Part shown: piece by piece, positions 22,457 to 33,722 of the stretch
How the letters are laid out: each line of letters opens with the position of its first letter
How positions within the stretch are numbered: the first letter of the stretch is position 1
Source of the DNA: Aldrovandia affinis
Lineage: Eukaryota > Chordata > Actinopteri > Notacanthiformes > Halosauridae
Direction: 5' to 3'
Assembly (NCBI GenBank): GCA_029706075.1
Contig: JAINUG010000173.1
Coordinates: 1,116,001-1,180,000, forward strand
Length of the DNA stretch: 64,000 nucleotides
Notes under the pieces: model-generated
Databases searched by the model: none
What the model saw: the letters and a program-made list of their open reading frames with translations, nothing else
What the model was told of the DNA's origin: nothing
Program-made: the position numbers and the translations under genes

Positions 22457-24177
22457 GAGATGGCAATACAATTCTACATGACTCATTATCTGTTGCCCAA
22501 GCACTAAATCAGCATTTCTCCTCTGTCTGTTCAACTCTATTACCAGAATCTTATACTACCACTGACTCTGTTATTAATAGGCCACCTCGCTGCAGTTCCT
22601 CCTTTTCTTTTAGGACAATCCTACCAACTGAAGTGCTGAAAGCCATTAATTAATCTAATGTGAACAGTAGTGCTGGACTTGATGGTTTGGAAAATAGGTT
22701 TATCCATTTAGCTTCCAATGTTCTTATGTATCCACTTGCAGATTTATTTAACCTTTCATTATCAACATGTGAATTACCAGCTATTTGGAAATGTGCACGG
22801 ATTACTCCTCTTCATAAGAGAGGTGATGTACTTGACTGTAATAATTATAGACCCATATCTATTATCTGTTCTATTGCCAAAGTCTTTGAAAAATTTATTT
22901 ATAATCAACTCTCAGATTATCTTAGTATTAATAATATATTATCACCATTTCAATCTGGCTTCAGGCCTAATCACTCCACAACAACTGCTCTACTGAAATT
23001 CACCAATGATGTGTGCTCTGCTGCAGATAATGGTAAACTTACAGGTGCAATTTTTATAGATTTAACTAAAGCCTTTGATTTTGTTGATCGTTATCTGCTC
23101 CTTGATAAACTTCATGCTATTGGCCTCTCTGAAAATGCAATCATGTGGTTCAATTCATACCTTCATAATAGAAAACAATGTGTGGTCATACAGGGAAAAA
23201 AATCTGATCTATTGATTCAGCAAAGAGGTGTGCCACAGGGTTCTACATTGGGACCACTTCTTTTCTCTATTTATGTGAATGATCTACCATCTATTTTCAG
23301 TAACTGTTGTGCTCAACTTTATGCTGATGACACCGTCATTTTCACATGTAAACCTGATCTACCTCAAATTCAAGCTACTCTTCAGTCTGATTTCAACATC
23401 TTACAAGACTGGCTCTCGCATAATAAATTACTGCTCAATAAAACTAAATCCTATATTATGATTTTTGGTACCAAACAGAAACTTAGATCTAGACCTGGGT
23501 CTTGTGTAATAACCTGTAATGACGGCACTCCTCTGCATAAAGCTGACAAAATTAAATATCTTGGAGTATGGTTAGATTCCAGTCTCACATTCAAATCACA
23601 TATTGATCATGTTTTACGCAATGTCAACTTTCGAATCAATGTTTTATATCGATCACGAAACTGCTTTACACACAGTGTTCGCAAGAAAATTGCTTCTCAA
23701 CTTATACTGCCAATGCTTGACTATTGTGATGTTGTTTATCAAAATGCCTCAAAATCTGACCTGGTTCCACTTAACACAGCACACAATAGAATTTGCAGGT
23801 TTGTTCTTGGATGTCCATTTCTTACTCATCACTGTACAATGTATCAGGCACTTAATTATCCACCTTTGAATGCAAGAAGACAGATTCACTGGCTTCAATT
23901 CATATTTAAATGCATTCACTTAAATTATCCTCTTTATTTAAAACAGTATCTTGTATTTTTTACTTCAAATTACCAAATTAGGCACTCCACACAACTTAAT
24001 TTTTCTGTCCCACATGCAAAGAAAATAATTGGCAAAAGAGCATTTATGTGCAAATTATGTGGAATAATTTGCCTGCGAATATTAGATCCATATCGTCTTT
24101 CGGTCTGTTTAAACATGCCTTGTCCTCTTACTTTGAGACTGAATGCACTTGTTACTAGTGATAGTCATCAAAATTGA
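22435..24177 (+). pseudogene. Rex1-like ORF2: reverse transcriptase
   Basis: SAGLDGLENRFIHLA and NNYRPISIICSIAKVFEKF are followed by motif A IFIDLTKAFDFVDRYLLL, motif B QRGVPQGSTLGPLLFSIYVN, catalytic LYADDTVIF and the thumb region, for about 505 codons open after one stop near 22654. The enzyme would prime on the hairpin-containing 3' end at 24550-24600. Damage is light, so this copy is recent compared with the LINE at 1-1635. Confidence 0.9.
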
Positions 24178-24551
24178 TGGTTATACCTATAGCTGTCACT
24201 TGATACTTATAACTGATTGTATTTGTTATATTGTTGTTATATTATGTATTATATATTATAATAATAATTATTATTATTGGTAATTATTGTTGTTATATAT
24301 TATTATTATAATGTATTGATTTATATATTTGATATATATACAGATCCATTATTTCTATGTTTATCTGGCTACTGTTGGCCATTTTGGCCACTTTTTGGTT
24401 GCAATATCTTCATTAACCATTAACCTGTTGATGTAGACTTTGTTGTGTTTTGTCTCTTGTCTGTCTGCTTTTTGTAATATTAATGTATTTTATTTTATTA
24501 TATTATTTTTGACATACTTTTGTTGTTCTATTAATGTTGTGATATATGTTG

Positions 24552-24612
24552 GGACCCCCTCGAAAACGAGATGTGACATCTCAAGGGGTTGTATCCTAAT
24601 AAATAAACTTCG
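24552..24612 (+). promoter_or_regulatory. Rex1-like LINE 3'-end stem-loop and tail
   Basis: GAGATGT (24568-24574) pairs perfectly with ACATCTC (24576-24582), within outer CCCC and GGGG blocks (about 24554 and 24585). Repeats of AATAAA/GATAAAT type follow. CR1/L2-group RTs recognise a 3' stem-loop; this position fits such a signal. It is inference from structure only. Confidence 0.6.
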
Positions 24613-24636
24613 ATAAATAACTAAAAAAATTATTGT

Positions 24637-25240
24637 AGAGTAGTAATATGAGCGGGCAGCTTTTAGGGCAGCAACGTAGGCAGTTTGGTGTTCTCTGAAG
24701 GCCAGTAGATGGACAGTGAGAGCATCTTTCCTCCATAACCTCTCCAGCTGGCGGCCGCAGGTCTTCATGAGGCGCAGGTCGTCATTGAACCAGGGAGAGG
24801 AGCGCTGGAAGGTGGCTTTCCTTATTTGTTCATGGGCAAGGGTGTTGAGGGAGGTGGTCAGGGTGGTATTGTAGAGGTTGATCATTTCAGCAGGGGAAAG
24901 TGAAATCAGTTGAGAGGGTGGGCATTATGGATTCAAGGAAAAGGCGAGTGTCCAGATTGCGCAGGTTGCGGTACTTCATGACCTTCTCGATGGGGGGAGG
25001 GTGGTTGGAGGATGGGATTGCCAGTGATAGAGAAACAGCCTTATGGTCGGAGACTCCAAACTCAAAGATGTTTAGGTCAGAGGCAGGTACATCTCCAGTG
25101 ATGATGAGGTCCAGTGTGTGGCCACGTTTGTGGATGGGGCCATTCACATGTTGTGTGAGGTTTAATGAGTCCAGGTAGGTCAGGAAGTCAGCAGCCATGG
25201 GGGCAACAGTTGGGGGAATCCACATGTCTGTTAAAATCAC
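24637..25240 (-). pseudogene. L2 copy B endonuclease C-terminal half and linker
   Basis: The minus-strand frame 24887-25240 reads HKRGHTLDLIITGDV and ends its catalytic block with FGVSDHKAVSLSLA, the SDH motif of the endonuclease. The frame 24490-24885 continues with SPWFNDDLRLMKTCGRQLERLW, the linker found in L2/CR1 ORF2, up to the Rex1-like insertion. A frame change lies near 24886. Confidence 0.85.
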
Positions 25241-25251
25241 CCAATAGGGGG

Positions 25252-25610
25252 GCTGGTGGATGGCCCAGCGGTCTAGTGCACCGCGCTTTGGAGCGGTGTG
25301 CGCTGCCTGTCAGAGACGCGGATCGAAACCCGCGTTTCTACCAGACCGGCCCTGTCCGCCTCCGGGGGAAGGGGGAGGGAGAGCCGGCACGAATCCGCCG
25401 AGGAGAAGGTTAATGGAGTCCGTGGAAGATCTCCGTCTCGAAAGAAGGCGGGGAAATAGGTCCAGGAATACGAATCTCGTTCCCGGAGGACGGGCGGTGG
25501 ACTCGTGAGGGTGGGGAATTGAAAATAAAATAGAGGGTATAATTGGCTACTAAATTGGGAGAAAAACGGGGGAAAAATCTGAAATAAAATTTAAAATATA
25601 AAAATATCAG
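25252..25610 (+). repeat. tRNA-derived SINE, GGGTATAATTGG-tail family (head type A)
   Basis: The head has an A-box-like TGGCCCAGCGGTCTAGTGCA and a B box GGATCGAAACCC. The body contains GAGCCGGCACGAATCCGCCG and GGACGGGCGGTGGACTCG. The tail has AGAGGGTATAATTGGCTAC and an A-rich end. It is near-identical over most of its length to the copy at 59515-59896, except for about 30 bases missing after the tRNA head. It sits in L2 copy B where part of the endonuclease is missing; no clear target duplication. Confidence 0.88.
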
Positions 25611-26138
25611 GTCAGAGCCATCATTGATAATAAACTCATGCATCAGAGTGGACTTATTGGTTAGAGACTGGGTGTTAAAAAGTACAATGCGGCGGGGTTT
25701 GCGGAGGGAGCCTTAACGTTACATTTTTGCAAAGGCTGCAATAGACTGTAGTCTACAGCCCGAGGCAAATGCTGCGCGCGTCTGTGCAACGTTATGGAGT
25801 TGATGTTATTATTGCAACTCGGGTTATAGTTGTAGCCTCGGCCAGAGCCCCTGTGCATATACTTTTTATGGTAGGAGTTCACCTCTACGTAGCGGTTTAT
25901 GTGCCGGGAGGCGGAAGGCTCTCTCCAGAAGGTAACCATGATAGATTAGAAATGAGCAGACCGACCGTGGTTGAAGGAGTCCTACTGGTTCCGAGTCTCC
26001 GACATGTGTTGTAGATCTGTCTGGGCCCGCTAGGATGGCAACTGCGGGCCACGGAGAGACTGAGAATCCAGCGGCAGTAGAGTGACAGAGGGTGGGGAGC
26101 TCAATCAAGCAGGGGAGGGGTAGGTAGATTCAGGTAAA

Positions 26139-26480
26139 CGCCGCCAGCAGCCATCCATGAAAAGTTTGGCATTAAAATCAGGATAATCCGTCATAATAAG
26201 TGCAAAAAGACAATAAATAAAGGACCAATAAAATTAGCGTATAATCCTGATGAGATCAAAGGTAAGATTTATAAAACATAGAAGATAAAATCATGCAACA
26301 AACAATTTCCGCCGCCAGCAGCCATCCATGAAAAGTTTGGCATTAAAATCAGGATAATCCGTCGTAATAAGTGCAAAAAGACAATAAATAAAGGACCAAT
26401 AAAATTAGCGTATAATCCTGACAAGATCAAAGGTAAAATTATAAAACATAGAAGATAAAATCATGCAACAAACAATTTCC
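26139..26480 (-). repeat. Two 171 bp tandem units at the 5' end of L2 copy B
   Basis: Units start at 26139 and 26310 (CGCCGCCAGCAGCCATCCAT) and end with CAACAAACAATTTCC. They differ by a few substitutions and one base of length (171 and 170 bp). They lie immediately 5' of the LINE body on its strand, like monomer arrays in some LINE 5' UTRs that carry promoter activity. The promoter role is inference. Confidence 0.85.
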
Positions 26481-26608
26481 CCCCGGAGAAAAGCGGCAGC
26501 CAATTCGTGCCAGCTTACTCTCAGCCGGAAGAGATGGAAGAGGGACGATACATAGAGAGGGAGGGAGCCAAAAATACGAGCTGGGACCAGATCTCCCAAG
26601 AATGCAGG

Positions 26609-26659
26609 AAATTGTAGAATCACCGAAATTGTAGAATCACCGAAATTGTAGAATCACCG
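26609..26659. repeat. Three perfect copies of a 17 bp tandem repeat
   Basis: AAATTGTAGAATCACCG occurs three times head to tail at 26609, 26626 and 26643. It is a minisatellite-like block at the outer 5' edge of L2 copy B. Confidence 0.95.
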
Positions 26660-28030
26660 TTCATCTGAAAATACCTAAACTCAAGTTATCAACAGGTCAC
26701 ACACTGTGTTTAGAGGAGGGGGAGGGGGGGGATGGCTCCCTCTCTCGTTTGCCCATGCATTATTAATTTACAATTTGGGGGAAGACCCAGCACACGCCAG
26801 GTTCAGACCCCTTTTTATATATTATACACAAGATATCTTTTCAAGGTTGCCATTGATATGATCCTCTCATGTTGAGAATCATGGTGACCCCAAACATCAA
26901 TAGGGCCTGGGGAAGACAGCTTGGTTTATACAGAGATGTTGGTTGAGCTGATATTTGGAGATACATAATATGCTCAGGCAAAGAATATTACAACAACAAT
27001 GTGACAAGGCCAATCATACCATGTTGACCTCCACTTTCAATCTGGTGGGCCTAAATCCTTATCTCATAACCCAAACTTGCAGTGTATGACATAGGCTTGT
27101 AAGTTTGGTGTGCTGATCTAATATGGGCTGTGCTCCCTGCCAAAGCTACATACCTTAGTGCCCTGGTTTCATTCACAGAGTAATACACCTGTCAATGATG
27201 GCACCATGCTTGTTTATGAGCATTAGGTTAAGCTGGGCCATATTCTGTTTGCCTGTGCAAAATGACCAAAATGCACAGTATGCAGAGAGATAAAACTAAC
27301 CAATCATGCTTGCTATACTGAAACAGACACAAATTGAATAACTTGACATGAAATGGATTCTACCCTCAGGTGGGTATATCTTCACATGCAAGGAACAGGA
27401 ACTATGGTCTTAACATAGACTTTTTCTTGATCTAGACATAACATGTTTGTTACGAAGCACACCGTAATGGTTTGTGATGCAAAGAAAACAAATCAAAGAC
27501 TGCTGGTCTTCATTATTTGTGTTGTTGTCATTTTTTGAGCACCCCCTCAGGCACATTTTTTGAGAACCCTCTGAGTCGACTACCATTTAATAAATACAGT
27601 TTCTGGTCTGCTTACATACCATAAAAATCACTTGTGATGTTACAATCATAGCAGTTAAATCATCACTGCACATGCTTTGAACTAAGAAATAGCAAACGGT
27701 GAGATTTGTCCACAGTGTGAGAAAAGCAGAGAATTCACAGTACGCTACTTTCAGGCTTTAGTATCAAGGTTTAACACAGTTTAACCCTTTCCTGCATATA
27801 TTATTTAGAAATGGTCACAAATCATTGTTCTGATATCACAAAAATCTACCAAATTGTAATGTTGTTGTATACCTTTAACCACTCACCCATATGCGATTGT
27901 AATTATGGTACAAAAAAGGAAAAGCAATGCTTTGTGTAAATAAGACACTTGAAACCTATGTAACAGATTTCATCACATTATTTGTGTACAAAAATTGTGT
28001 TAGGATAAATACAAAAATGTGTCCTTTACA
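26660..28030. other. About 1.4 kb with no recognised feature
   Basis: Moderately AT-rich, with only short open frames, a G-rich patch near 26715-26730 and no familiar repeat. It may be host intergenic or intronic DNA. Confidence 0.5.
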
Positions 28031-28032
28031 TA

Positions 28033-28941
28033 CAGTACCGGTCAAATGTTTTAGAACACCCCCATTTTCCAGTTTTTACTGAAATCTAAGCAGTTAAAGT
28101 CCAGTGAATAACCTGAAATGGTACAAAGGTAAGCGGTAAACTGCCAGAGGTTAAAAAAATTAGTTTAAGTTACCAAAAACTGAAAAATAATGTAAATTTC
28201 AGAGTTATAAAAAAGGCCCTTTTCAGGGAACAAGTAATGGGTTAACGTGGATTAACAGTAACTCTGTGTAAGTCGCCAACTCTGGATCCAGCAAAAGAGC
28301 CCCAAACCATCACGCTTTCTCCTCCATGTTTGATAGTTGGTTTTACACACTGAGGAGCGATCCTTTCGCCTACTTGACGGCCTACAAAAACCTTTCAAAA
28401 TTTCAAGATTTCAAATTTCAGTCCATAAGACCTTCCAGTCTTCAGTAGTCCACTGGCGGTGCTTCATGGCCCAGGTAAGCCTCCTTTTCTTATTTTGCCA
28501 TCTTAGCAATAGCTTTCTTACTGCCACTCAACCCACTCGACTGGTCAAACCTGCAGCTTCTCTTCACAGTTGAAACTGAGACTTCCTTACTTCGACCAGT
28601 GTTATGCTGTGCTTGAAGCTGTTGTCCTGTAAGCCTCCTATCATGCAAGCTGTTGACTCTCAGAAACTTGTCTTCTGATTTTGTTGTGGCCTTGGGTCTG
28701 CCAGACCTCTTCCTGTCAGAGTTTCCTCCAGTTTCCAAGTGCGTTTTGATGGTGTAAGAAACTACTCACTGCCAAAAAATCTACATTATTTTTCAGTTTT
28801 TGGTAACCTAACCTTTTTTTTAACCTCTGGCAGTTTACCGCCTACCTTTGTACCATTTCAGGTTATTCACTGGACTTGAACTTCTTAAATTTCTGTAAAA
28901 ACTGGAAAATGGTGGTGTTCTAAAACTTTTTACTGGTAATG
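28033..28941 (-). mobile_element. Internally deleted Tc1-like transposon with long TIRs
   Basis: The left end CAGTACCGGTCAAATGTTTT is mirrored at the right end (AAACTTTTTACTGGTAATG), with TA at 28031-28032 and 28942-28943. The inverted repeats extend about 170 bp inward, including CTGCCAGAGGTTAAAAAAA and its complement at about 28820. The transposase is on the minus strand and lacks most of the catalytic core, so the 909 bp element is non-autonomous. Confidence 0.93.
28270..28738 (-). pseudogene. Tc1 transposase fragments
   Basis: The frame 28490-28738 encodes the paired-like DNA-binding region: SDRKRSGRPKATTKSEDKFL, then RRLTGQQLQAQ and VSVSTVKR. At 28430-28490 another frame reads MKHRQWTTEDWK, the segment just after the nuclear-localisation region. 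It then skips to a segment near 28300 resembling the GGGSVMVWG block. The missing part includes the catalytic DDE residues. Confidence 0.9.
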
Positions 28942-28943
28942 TA

Positions 28944-30110
28944 TGCTATTGTGCAATGTATAACTGCAGAAGATACACATACATATATTGTATGCACACA
29001 AGCACAAAATCAGTGAATGCAATTACTACAGTACTTCAGTTAATTCATTCCATAAGCACATTATTTCATTTCAGTAGTGTGCCCAGATATAAATTATGTC
29101 ATACCTCTTAATAAAAATGGCATGATGAGATTAATACATAAACAGAACCAACATTAGCCACTGATTTAGCCCTTTCATACAAGCAAAGAACATCTGCTAC
29201 ATCCTCTTGACCACACGGTTGACCACTCTGTCTAAGTATACTCTTTTAACAGTGGATGTGAGAGGCAAGACATGGCCAGGTGGCAGGCTTATATAGACAG
29301 CTGTATATTATCCAGTAATACAATAATATCAGTCATCAAACCAAAAATTTAAATGAATTTGAATTCAATATGAGCCATACTGGACAGACTTCAGAGGGGT
29401 GCTTTTGGCAGACGGTCTGACAGATTTGTTTACCAAGGAAATCTCTGGCAGTATCGCTGTCATCCCTGTGACAGATTGACTTTCCAGGACAACTATGACC
29501 AGCTGTCACCATGCCTCAGAATTTTATAGAATCTTACACAAACATAATGAAGGGCCGAAATATGCTGTGAAGACGTAGCCCCAGACACATCCAAGATGGG
29601 CGGTGCAGTGTTACCAGCTTTCCGCATGGGGGGTTATTTGTTCCGGTAGAGCATGGCGCTGACAATGCCTAGGTTGCAGGTTGCAGTTAGCTTACAAAGA
29701 AGACAACCTTAACCAACCATGATCATTTTTTTAAAGCCTTAAATACTGCTTATCTATGCTATTTGACTATGAGCACACTTAACTCATCCAATCTAGCTAG
29801 CTAGCAAACCTAAACTGCTGTGTGAATATTTCCAGTAAAAGACCTTTGGTATTAAATCCTTAAATGCTGGTTAGCTAGCTAGCAAGCAAGCTGCAGATAG
29901 ATTGTTAGCTCACTAATACAGCTTATTTTATAAAGATTTGTGATGAGCACAATCCCAAATTAGTTAGCAAACCTAATCTGCTGTGTAAATATCTCCAATA
30001 CTGGCTAACTATCTTCCTGACTACGTTCGTTAACTGCATAATAAAATTACCAATTTATAGCTTTTATGATTTATTCTCTTGAACAAAATCTAAAAAAATA
30101 TTTAAAAATG
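28944..30110. other. No gene; SINE-head fragment and local duplication
   Basis: GGTAGAGCATGGCGCTGACA at about 29645 is a fragment of a tRNA-like SINE head. Blocks at about 29812 and 29967 (AGCAAACCTAAACTGCTGTG versus AGCAAACCTAATCTGCTGTG) form a diverged direct repeat about 155 bp apart, with TAGCTAGCTAGC motifs. No coding evidence. Confidence 0.5.
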
Positions 30111-30126
30111 TAATACTGGTAATCTA

Positions 30127-30384
30127 AGTGGTCTCGGGTGGTGTAACGGTCAAAGCATTCACCTGGAATTCAGTTTGGCCGGTTCGAAACCCGGCTGTGC
30201 CAATTGGGGGCGCCGATTATCTGTCCGCCCCAGGGAGAGGGGGGAGGCTGAGCCGGCACAAGATTGCTGAGGAGCACGGAGGAAGCAGTTAATTGCCGGC
30301 CATGGGTTAATAGCTTGTCCGGAGATGTGGGCGGTGGGCTCGGGGAGAGGGTTAATTGAAGAAATAAAGGGTATAATTGAAGTA
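30127..30384 (+). repeat. tRNA-derived SINE (head type B) with 15 bp target duplication
   Basis: The duplication AATACTGGTAATCTA is at 30112-30126 and 30385-30399. The head has GGGTGGTGTAACGGTCAAAG and a perfect B box GGTTCGAAACC. The body shares GAGCCGGCAC and GTGGGCGGTGGGCTCG with the head-A SINEs, and the tail ends GAAATAAAGGGTATAATTG. Different tRNA-like heads on related bodies and tails suggest separate subfamilies using one LINE partner. Confidence 0.92.
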
Positions 30385-30539
30385 AATACTGGTAATCTAG
30401 CTGAAGTGGTGAAATTGAAAGTCACAAACAGTAGTGGGACATATTAGCTGACATATGCATTTTATGGGATACAAAGCTACCTCAGCTGATTTGGGGTCTT
30501 GTTCTTTGCCGTTTTCCACTTTCTGTACACTTTGTAGAG

Positions 30540-31118
30540 GAAATGGGGGTGTGGGGTTTCCACGAAATCAAGTACAATAACCCAACAATACACAAGCTGT
30601 TTAACAGGTGCAAAAATGATTTATTAGAGAACTCACAGGGAGGGAGAGGGAAAATAGTCTGCATTCGTTGTCATATTTTATATTCCAAAGTCACAGGCAC
30701 ATCCAGGTTCTCATCCAATTCCGTTCAGCAATCCTCAGGTTATCCAGTCGATCCAGGTCATACACAAAACTCCAAAACAGTTTACTTTCTACTACTATTC
30801 CCCACACTCACCACGCTTTTCCCAAATGGTACTTCTCAACTTGGCTATGGCAAGGCCTCTCATTTTATTCTCAAGCCGTCAGATGTTTGGGGATCCCGGT
30901 GCATCTTATTTCCCCTGGACCTCCAAATATGGTCTGGCGGCGGATCTAGCATGTCGGTATGTACCTCCCATCCATCACTACTCCCCGCACCTCCCCTGGC
31001 CAGCTGCCACAACATTCCTGCACACTAGCCTATTCCAAATCAATCACACACAAACACACACATACACAAACACACATATTAAAGCACGCACATAATATAT
31101 CACACTCTGTCTTCTTTG
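30540..31118. other. Unassigned, possibly LTR-derived, with CA-rich patch
   Basis: Lies between a SINE and the C-terminal end of gypsy-2 integrase, where a 3' LTR would be expected for a minus-strand element. GATTTATTAGAG near 30618 could give AATAAA in that sense. CA-rich simple sequence at 31045-31080. No TG...CA boundary could be fixed. Confidence 0.3.
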
Positions 31119-31221
31119 CAGTCTGATGAGGCCGCAGGTCTCAAGAGAGGTGCTGGGCGGGGTGGCATAGTCTGCCATAGGTGCGGTTCTCCACCTTGAG
31201 GGGCAGCTCCCGGGCAGATAA

Positions 31222-32303
31222 TCAGACCCTCTGGCCTGGGCAAAAGGTGAGTGCCGGACGACAGAGACGGTCAGCCTGAGTGCGATGCTGTTGGGTGGTG
31301 CGCTCGATAGCCAACCTGGCTCTCCTCCAGGCCTGTCTGCATCGTCGCACGTGTAGCTCTGCCGAAGGTACCCTGGTCTCCCTCTCCTGGTCAGGGAAGA
31401 GAGGTGGCTGGTAGCTGAACTGGGCCTCAAATGGCGACATGCTGGTGGCGGAGCAGCGAATGGTGTTGTGGGCGTAATTGGATGCCAAGAGGCACCGCAG
31501 GGTCATCTCCATGTCCTGGTTCACCCGCTCTGTCTGCTATTGGACTGGGGGTGGTATCCCAACAAGAGGCTGGCTGTAGCCCAAAGGAGCGTGCAGAATG
31601 TCTTCCAGAACCGGGCAGTGAACTGTGGACCCCAGTCGGACACAATGTCGGTGGGAAGACTGAACACCAGTCCCGCAGTGTCCTGTGCCGAGGGCAGTTT
31701 GGTGCAGGGGAATTAACTGGCAGGCCTTAGAGAAGCGGTCCACGACTATGAAGACTGCGGTGTGACCATGCGAGGCAGGTAACCCTGTGACAAAGTCCAT
31801 GGAGATGTGGGACCATGGATGGCGGGGAATGGGCAGAGGATGGAGGAGACCTTGGGGGCGTATCCGGGGTTTTTTGTGCTGGGTGCACATGGCGCAAGCC
31901 AGGATGAACAACGGACCTCCTCCTCCATCTTGGGCCACCAGAACCGTCGACGGAGAAACTCCAGGGTGCGAAACATCCCTGGGTGTCCGGTCAGATGAGA
32001 GGCATGACCCCACTGCAGTACTTGGTTCCGAACTGCCGAGGGCACGAATGAGCGGTTAGGCGGGCTGTCGCCAGGGCCGGGTTCCGCTCGTAAAGCCCGA
32101 TGGACCACGGTGTCAATGCCCCACTTGACCAGGGCGACGATGCGGCATAGTGCGAGGATGGTCTCCACTGGGGTGACGGTGCCAGGAGATTCAAAGATCC
32201 GGGAGAGATCGTTGGGCTTCTGATTCTTGGACCCCGGACGGTAGGAGAGGGTGAACTGGAATTGGTTGAAGAACAGGGCCCACCTTGCTTGACGGGAGTT
32301 CAA
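31222..32303 (-). pseudogene. gypsy-2 RNase H end and integrase, several frames
   Basis: [20 protein letters not shown] marks the end of RNase [21 protein letters not shown] marks the integrase zinc-binding region with its two histidines. [20 protein letters not shown] carries the first catalytic aspartate, in another frame. QDMEMTLRCLLASNYAHNTI follows the expected glutamate position. The reading frame changes at about 32000, 31750 and 31530. Confidence 0.82.
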
Positions 32304-32894
32304 CCGCTTGGCCTGCTGTTGGTACTCCAGATTCTTATGGTCAGTCCAAACGGTGAATGGGTGGGCCGAGCCCTCCAGCCAATGCTACCACTCCTCCAGA
32401 GCTTTCTTCACGGCCAGCAATTTACGGTCCCCAATGTCGTAGTTGCGCTTGGTAGACATCAAGCGGTGCGTCAGGAAGGCACATGGGCGGACCTTGTTGT
32501 CTGGTTTGTCCAGAGAGAGATTGTTGAGAGAAGACTGCTCCGATGCCAGTGTTGGACGCATCTACCTCAACCACAAAAGGCAGAGATGGGTCCAGAATCA
32601 TCAGGACGGGTGTCGAGGTGAAGAACTGCTTGAGGTGCAGGAAGGCTTGTTCGGCTTCGGGAGTCCAGATGAAATTCTTGGCCTTCCCCCAGGTCAGGTT
32701 GGTGAGTGTGGGTGACTGTTCCGAAGTCCCAGATGAATCGCCGGTAAAAGTTAGCAAAGCCAAGGAAGCGTTGCACCTGTTTGACCGAGATGGGGCGTGG
32801 CCAGTGGCAAACTGCGTGCGTCTTGATGGGGTCCATCTGGATGCTGTCTGCATGTAGGATGAATCCCAGGAATGTGACAGTGGAAGTATGGAAC

Positions 32895-33722
32895 TCAGTA
32901 AAACAGCTTTACGTATAGTTGGTTCCGCAGGAGCAGCTGGAGGACATGTTGCATATGTTGTTCATGTTCCTGGACATTCCTGGAGAAGATGAGAATGTTG
33001 TCTGGGTATACAAACACAGAGCGGTTGAGCGTCTCTCTCAAAACGTTGTTAATGAGTGCCTGGAATACCAACGGGCTGTTGGAAAGCCCCAACGGCATGA
33101 CGAGGTACTCGTAGTGCCTGGTCGGCAAGTTGAAGGTGGTCTTCCACTCGTCCCCCTCGCGAATGCGCACAAGGTTGTATGCGCACCGGAGGTCCAGTTT
33201 GGAGAAGATGGTGGCACCTTGGAGCATCTCGAATGCTGTGGACATAAGGGGCAGTGGGTACCTGTTCTTCACCGTGATGTTGTTGAGCCTTTGGTAGTTG
33301 CTACATGGCCGCAGCCCCCCATCCTTCTTCCCCATGAAGAAAAACCCCGCCCCCACTGACGAGGTGGAAGAACAGATGTGCCCGGCGGCGAGCGCCTCCC
33401 GGATGTAGGCACTCATCGCCATCATCTCAGTCCTGGACAACGAAAAGATCTTGCCCCGGGGGGGACTGGTTCCCGGCAGCAGATCAATGGCACAGTCGTA
33501 CGGACGGTGAGGTGGCAGAGTGGATGCGTGTTGCCTGCTGAACACCGCCTGGAGGTCACTGTATGCCAGCAGCACTCGGGCCCATTCCCATTCCTCCGGG
33601 GGTTGTGCCTGCTTAGCCAGGGGTAGCCAAGCACGAGGAGTAGCTGCGGGGAGTGCGTGACAAAGAACTCCATCCGCTCGATGTGGTTCTCCATGATGGT
33701 GACCTGGAGTGGAATGGTCCAC
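32895..33722 (-). pseudogene. gypsy-2 reverse transcriptase with mutated active site
   Basis: [20 protein letters not shown], then [19 protein letters not shown] and [20 protein letters not shown], give clear RT palm motifs. The catalytic box that should read YLDD reads VYPDNILIF: the first aspartate remains but the second is asparagine. Upstream (33640-33847) a protease tail reads [18 protein letters not shown], but the DSG catalytic triplet is not found. The gene is inactive. Confidence 0.9.

Larger units (their letters stand above)
21363..24631 (+). mobile_element. Rex1/CR1-like LINE inserted in L2 copy B
   Basis: A 3.27 kb plus-strand element carrying endonuclease and RT and ending in AATAAATAAA-type repeats. 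ATTGT occurs at 21358-21362 and 24632-24636 as a short possible target duplication. The surrounding L2 coding sequence resumes across it. Only three obvious lesions exist: a stop at 22049-22051, a frame change near 22430, and a stop near 22654. The 5' end starts inside the endonuclease N-terminal region, so it is only slightly truncated. Confidence 0.9.
19346..26600 (-). mobile_element. L2-clade LINE, copy B, interrupted twice
   Basis: Minus-strand LINE with a 3' tail at 19346-19430 (TAA repeats, ATTGGATTTATATAGCGCTT). RT follows at 19586-20815, the RT N-terminal part at 20764-21357, the linker and endonuclease C-terminal half at 24637-25240, the endonuclease start at 25611-25720 and a 5' UTR with two 171 bp tandem units at 26139-26480. 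A plus-strand Rex1-like LINE (21363-24631) and a SINE (25252-25610) are inserted. The middle of the endonuclease is missing at the SINE position. Confidence 0.88.

Noticed and set aside
25260..25340. Possible tRNA genes at SINE heads (also 7140, 30130, 36130, 39410, 59525)
   Set aside because: A- and B-box-like motifs are present, but each continues into a SINE body and LINE-type tail, several with target duplications. They are SINE promoters, not tRNA genes.
26139..26659. CRISPR-like or satellite array
   Set aside because: Two 171 bp units and three contiguous 17 bp units with no spacers; eukaryotic LINE context. Not a CRISPR array.
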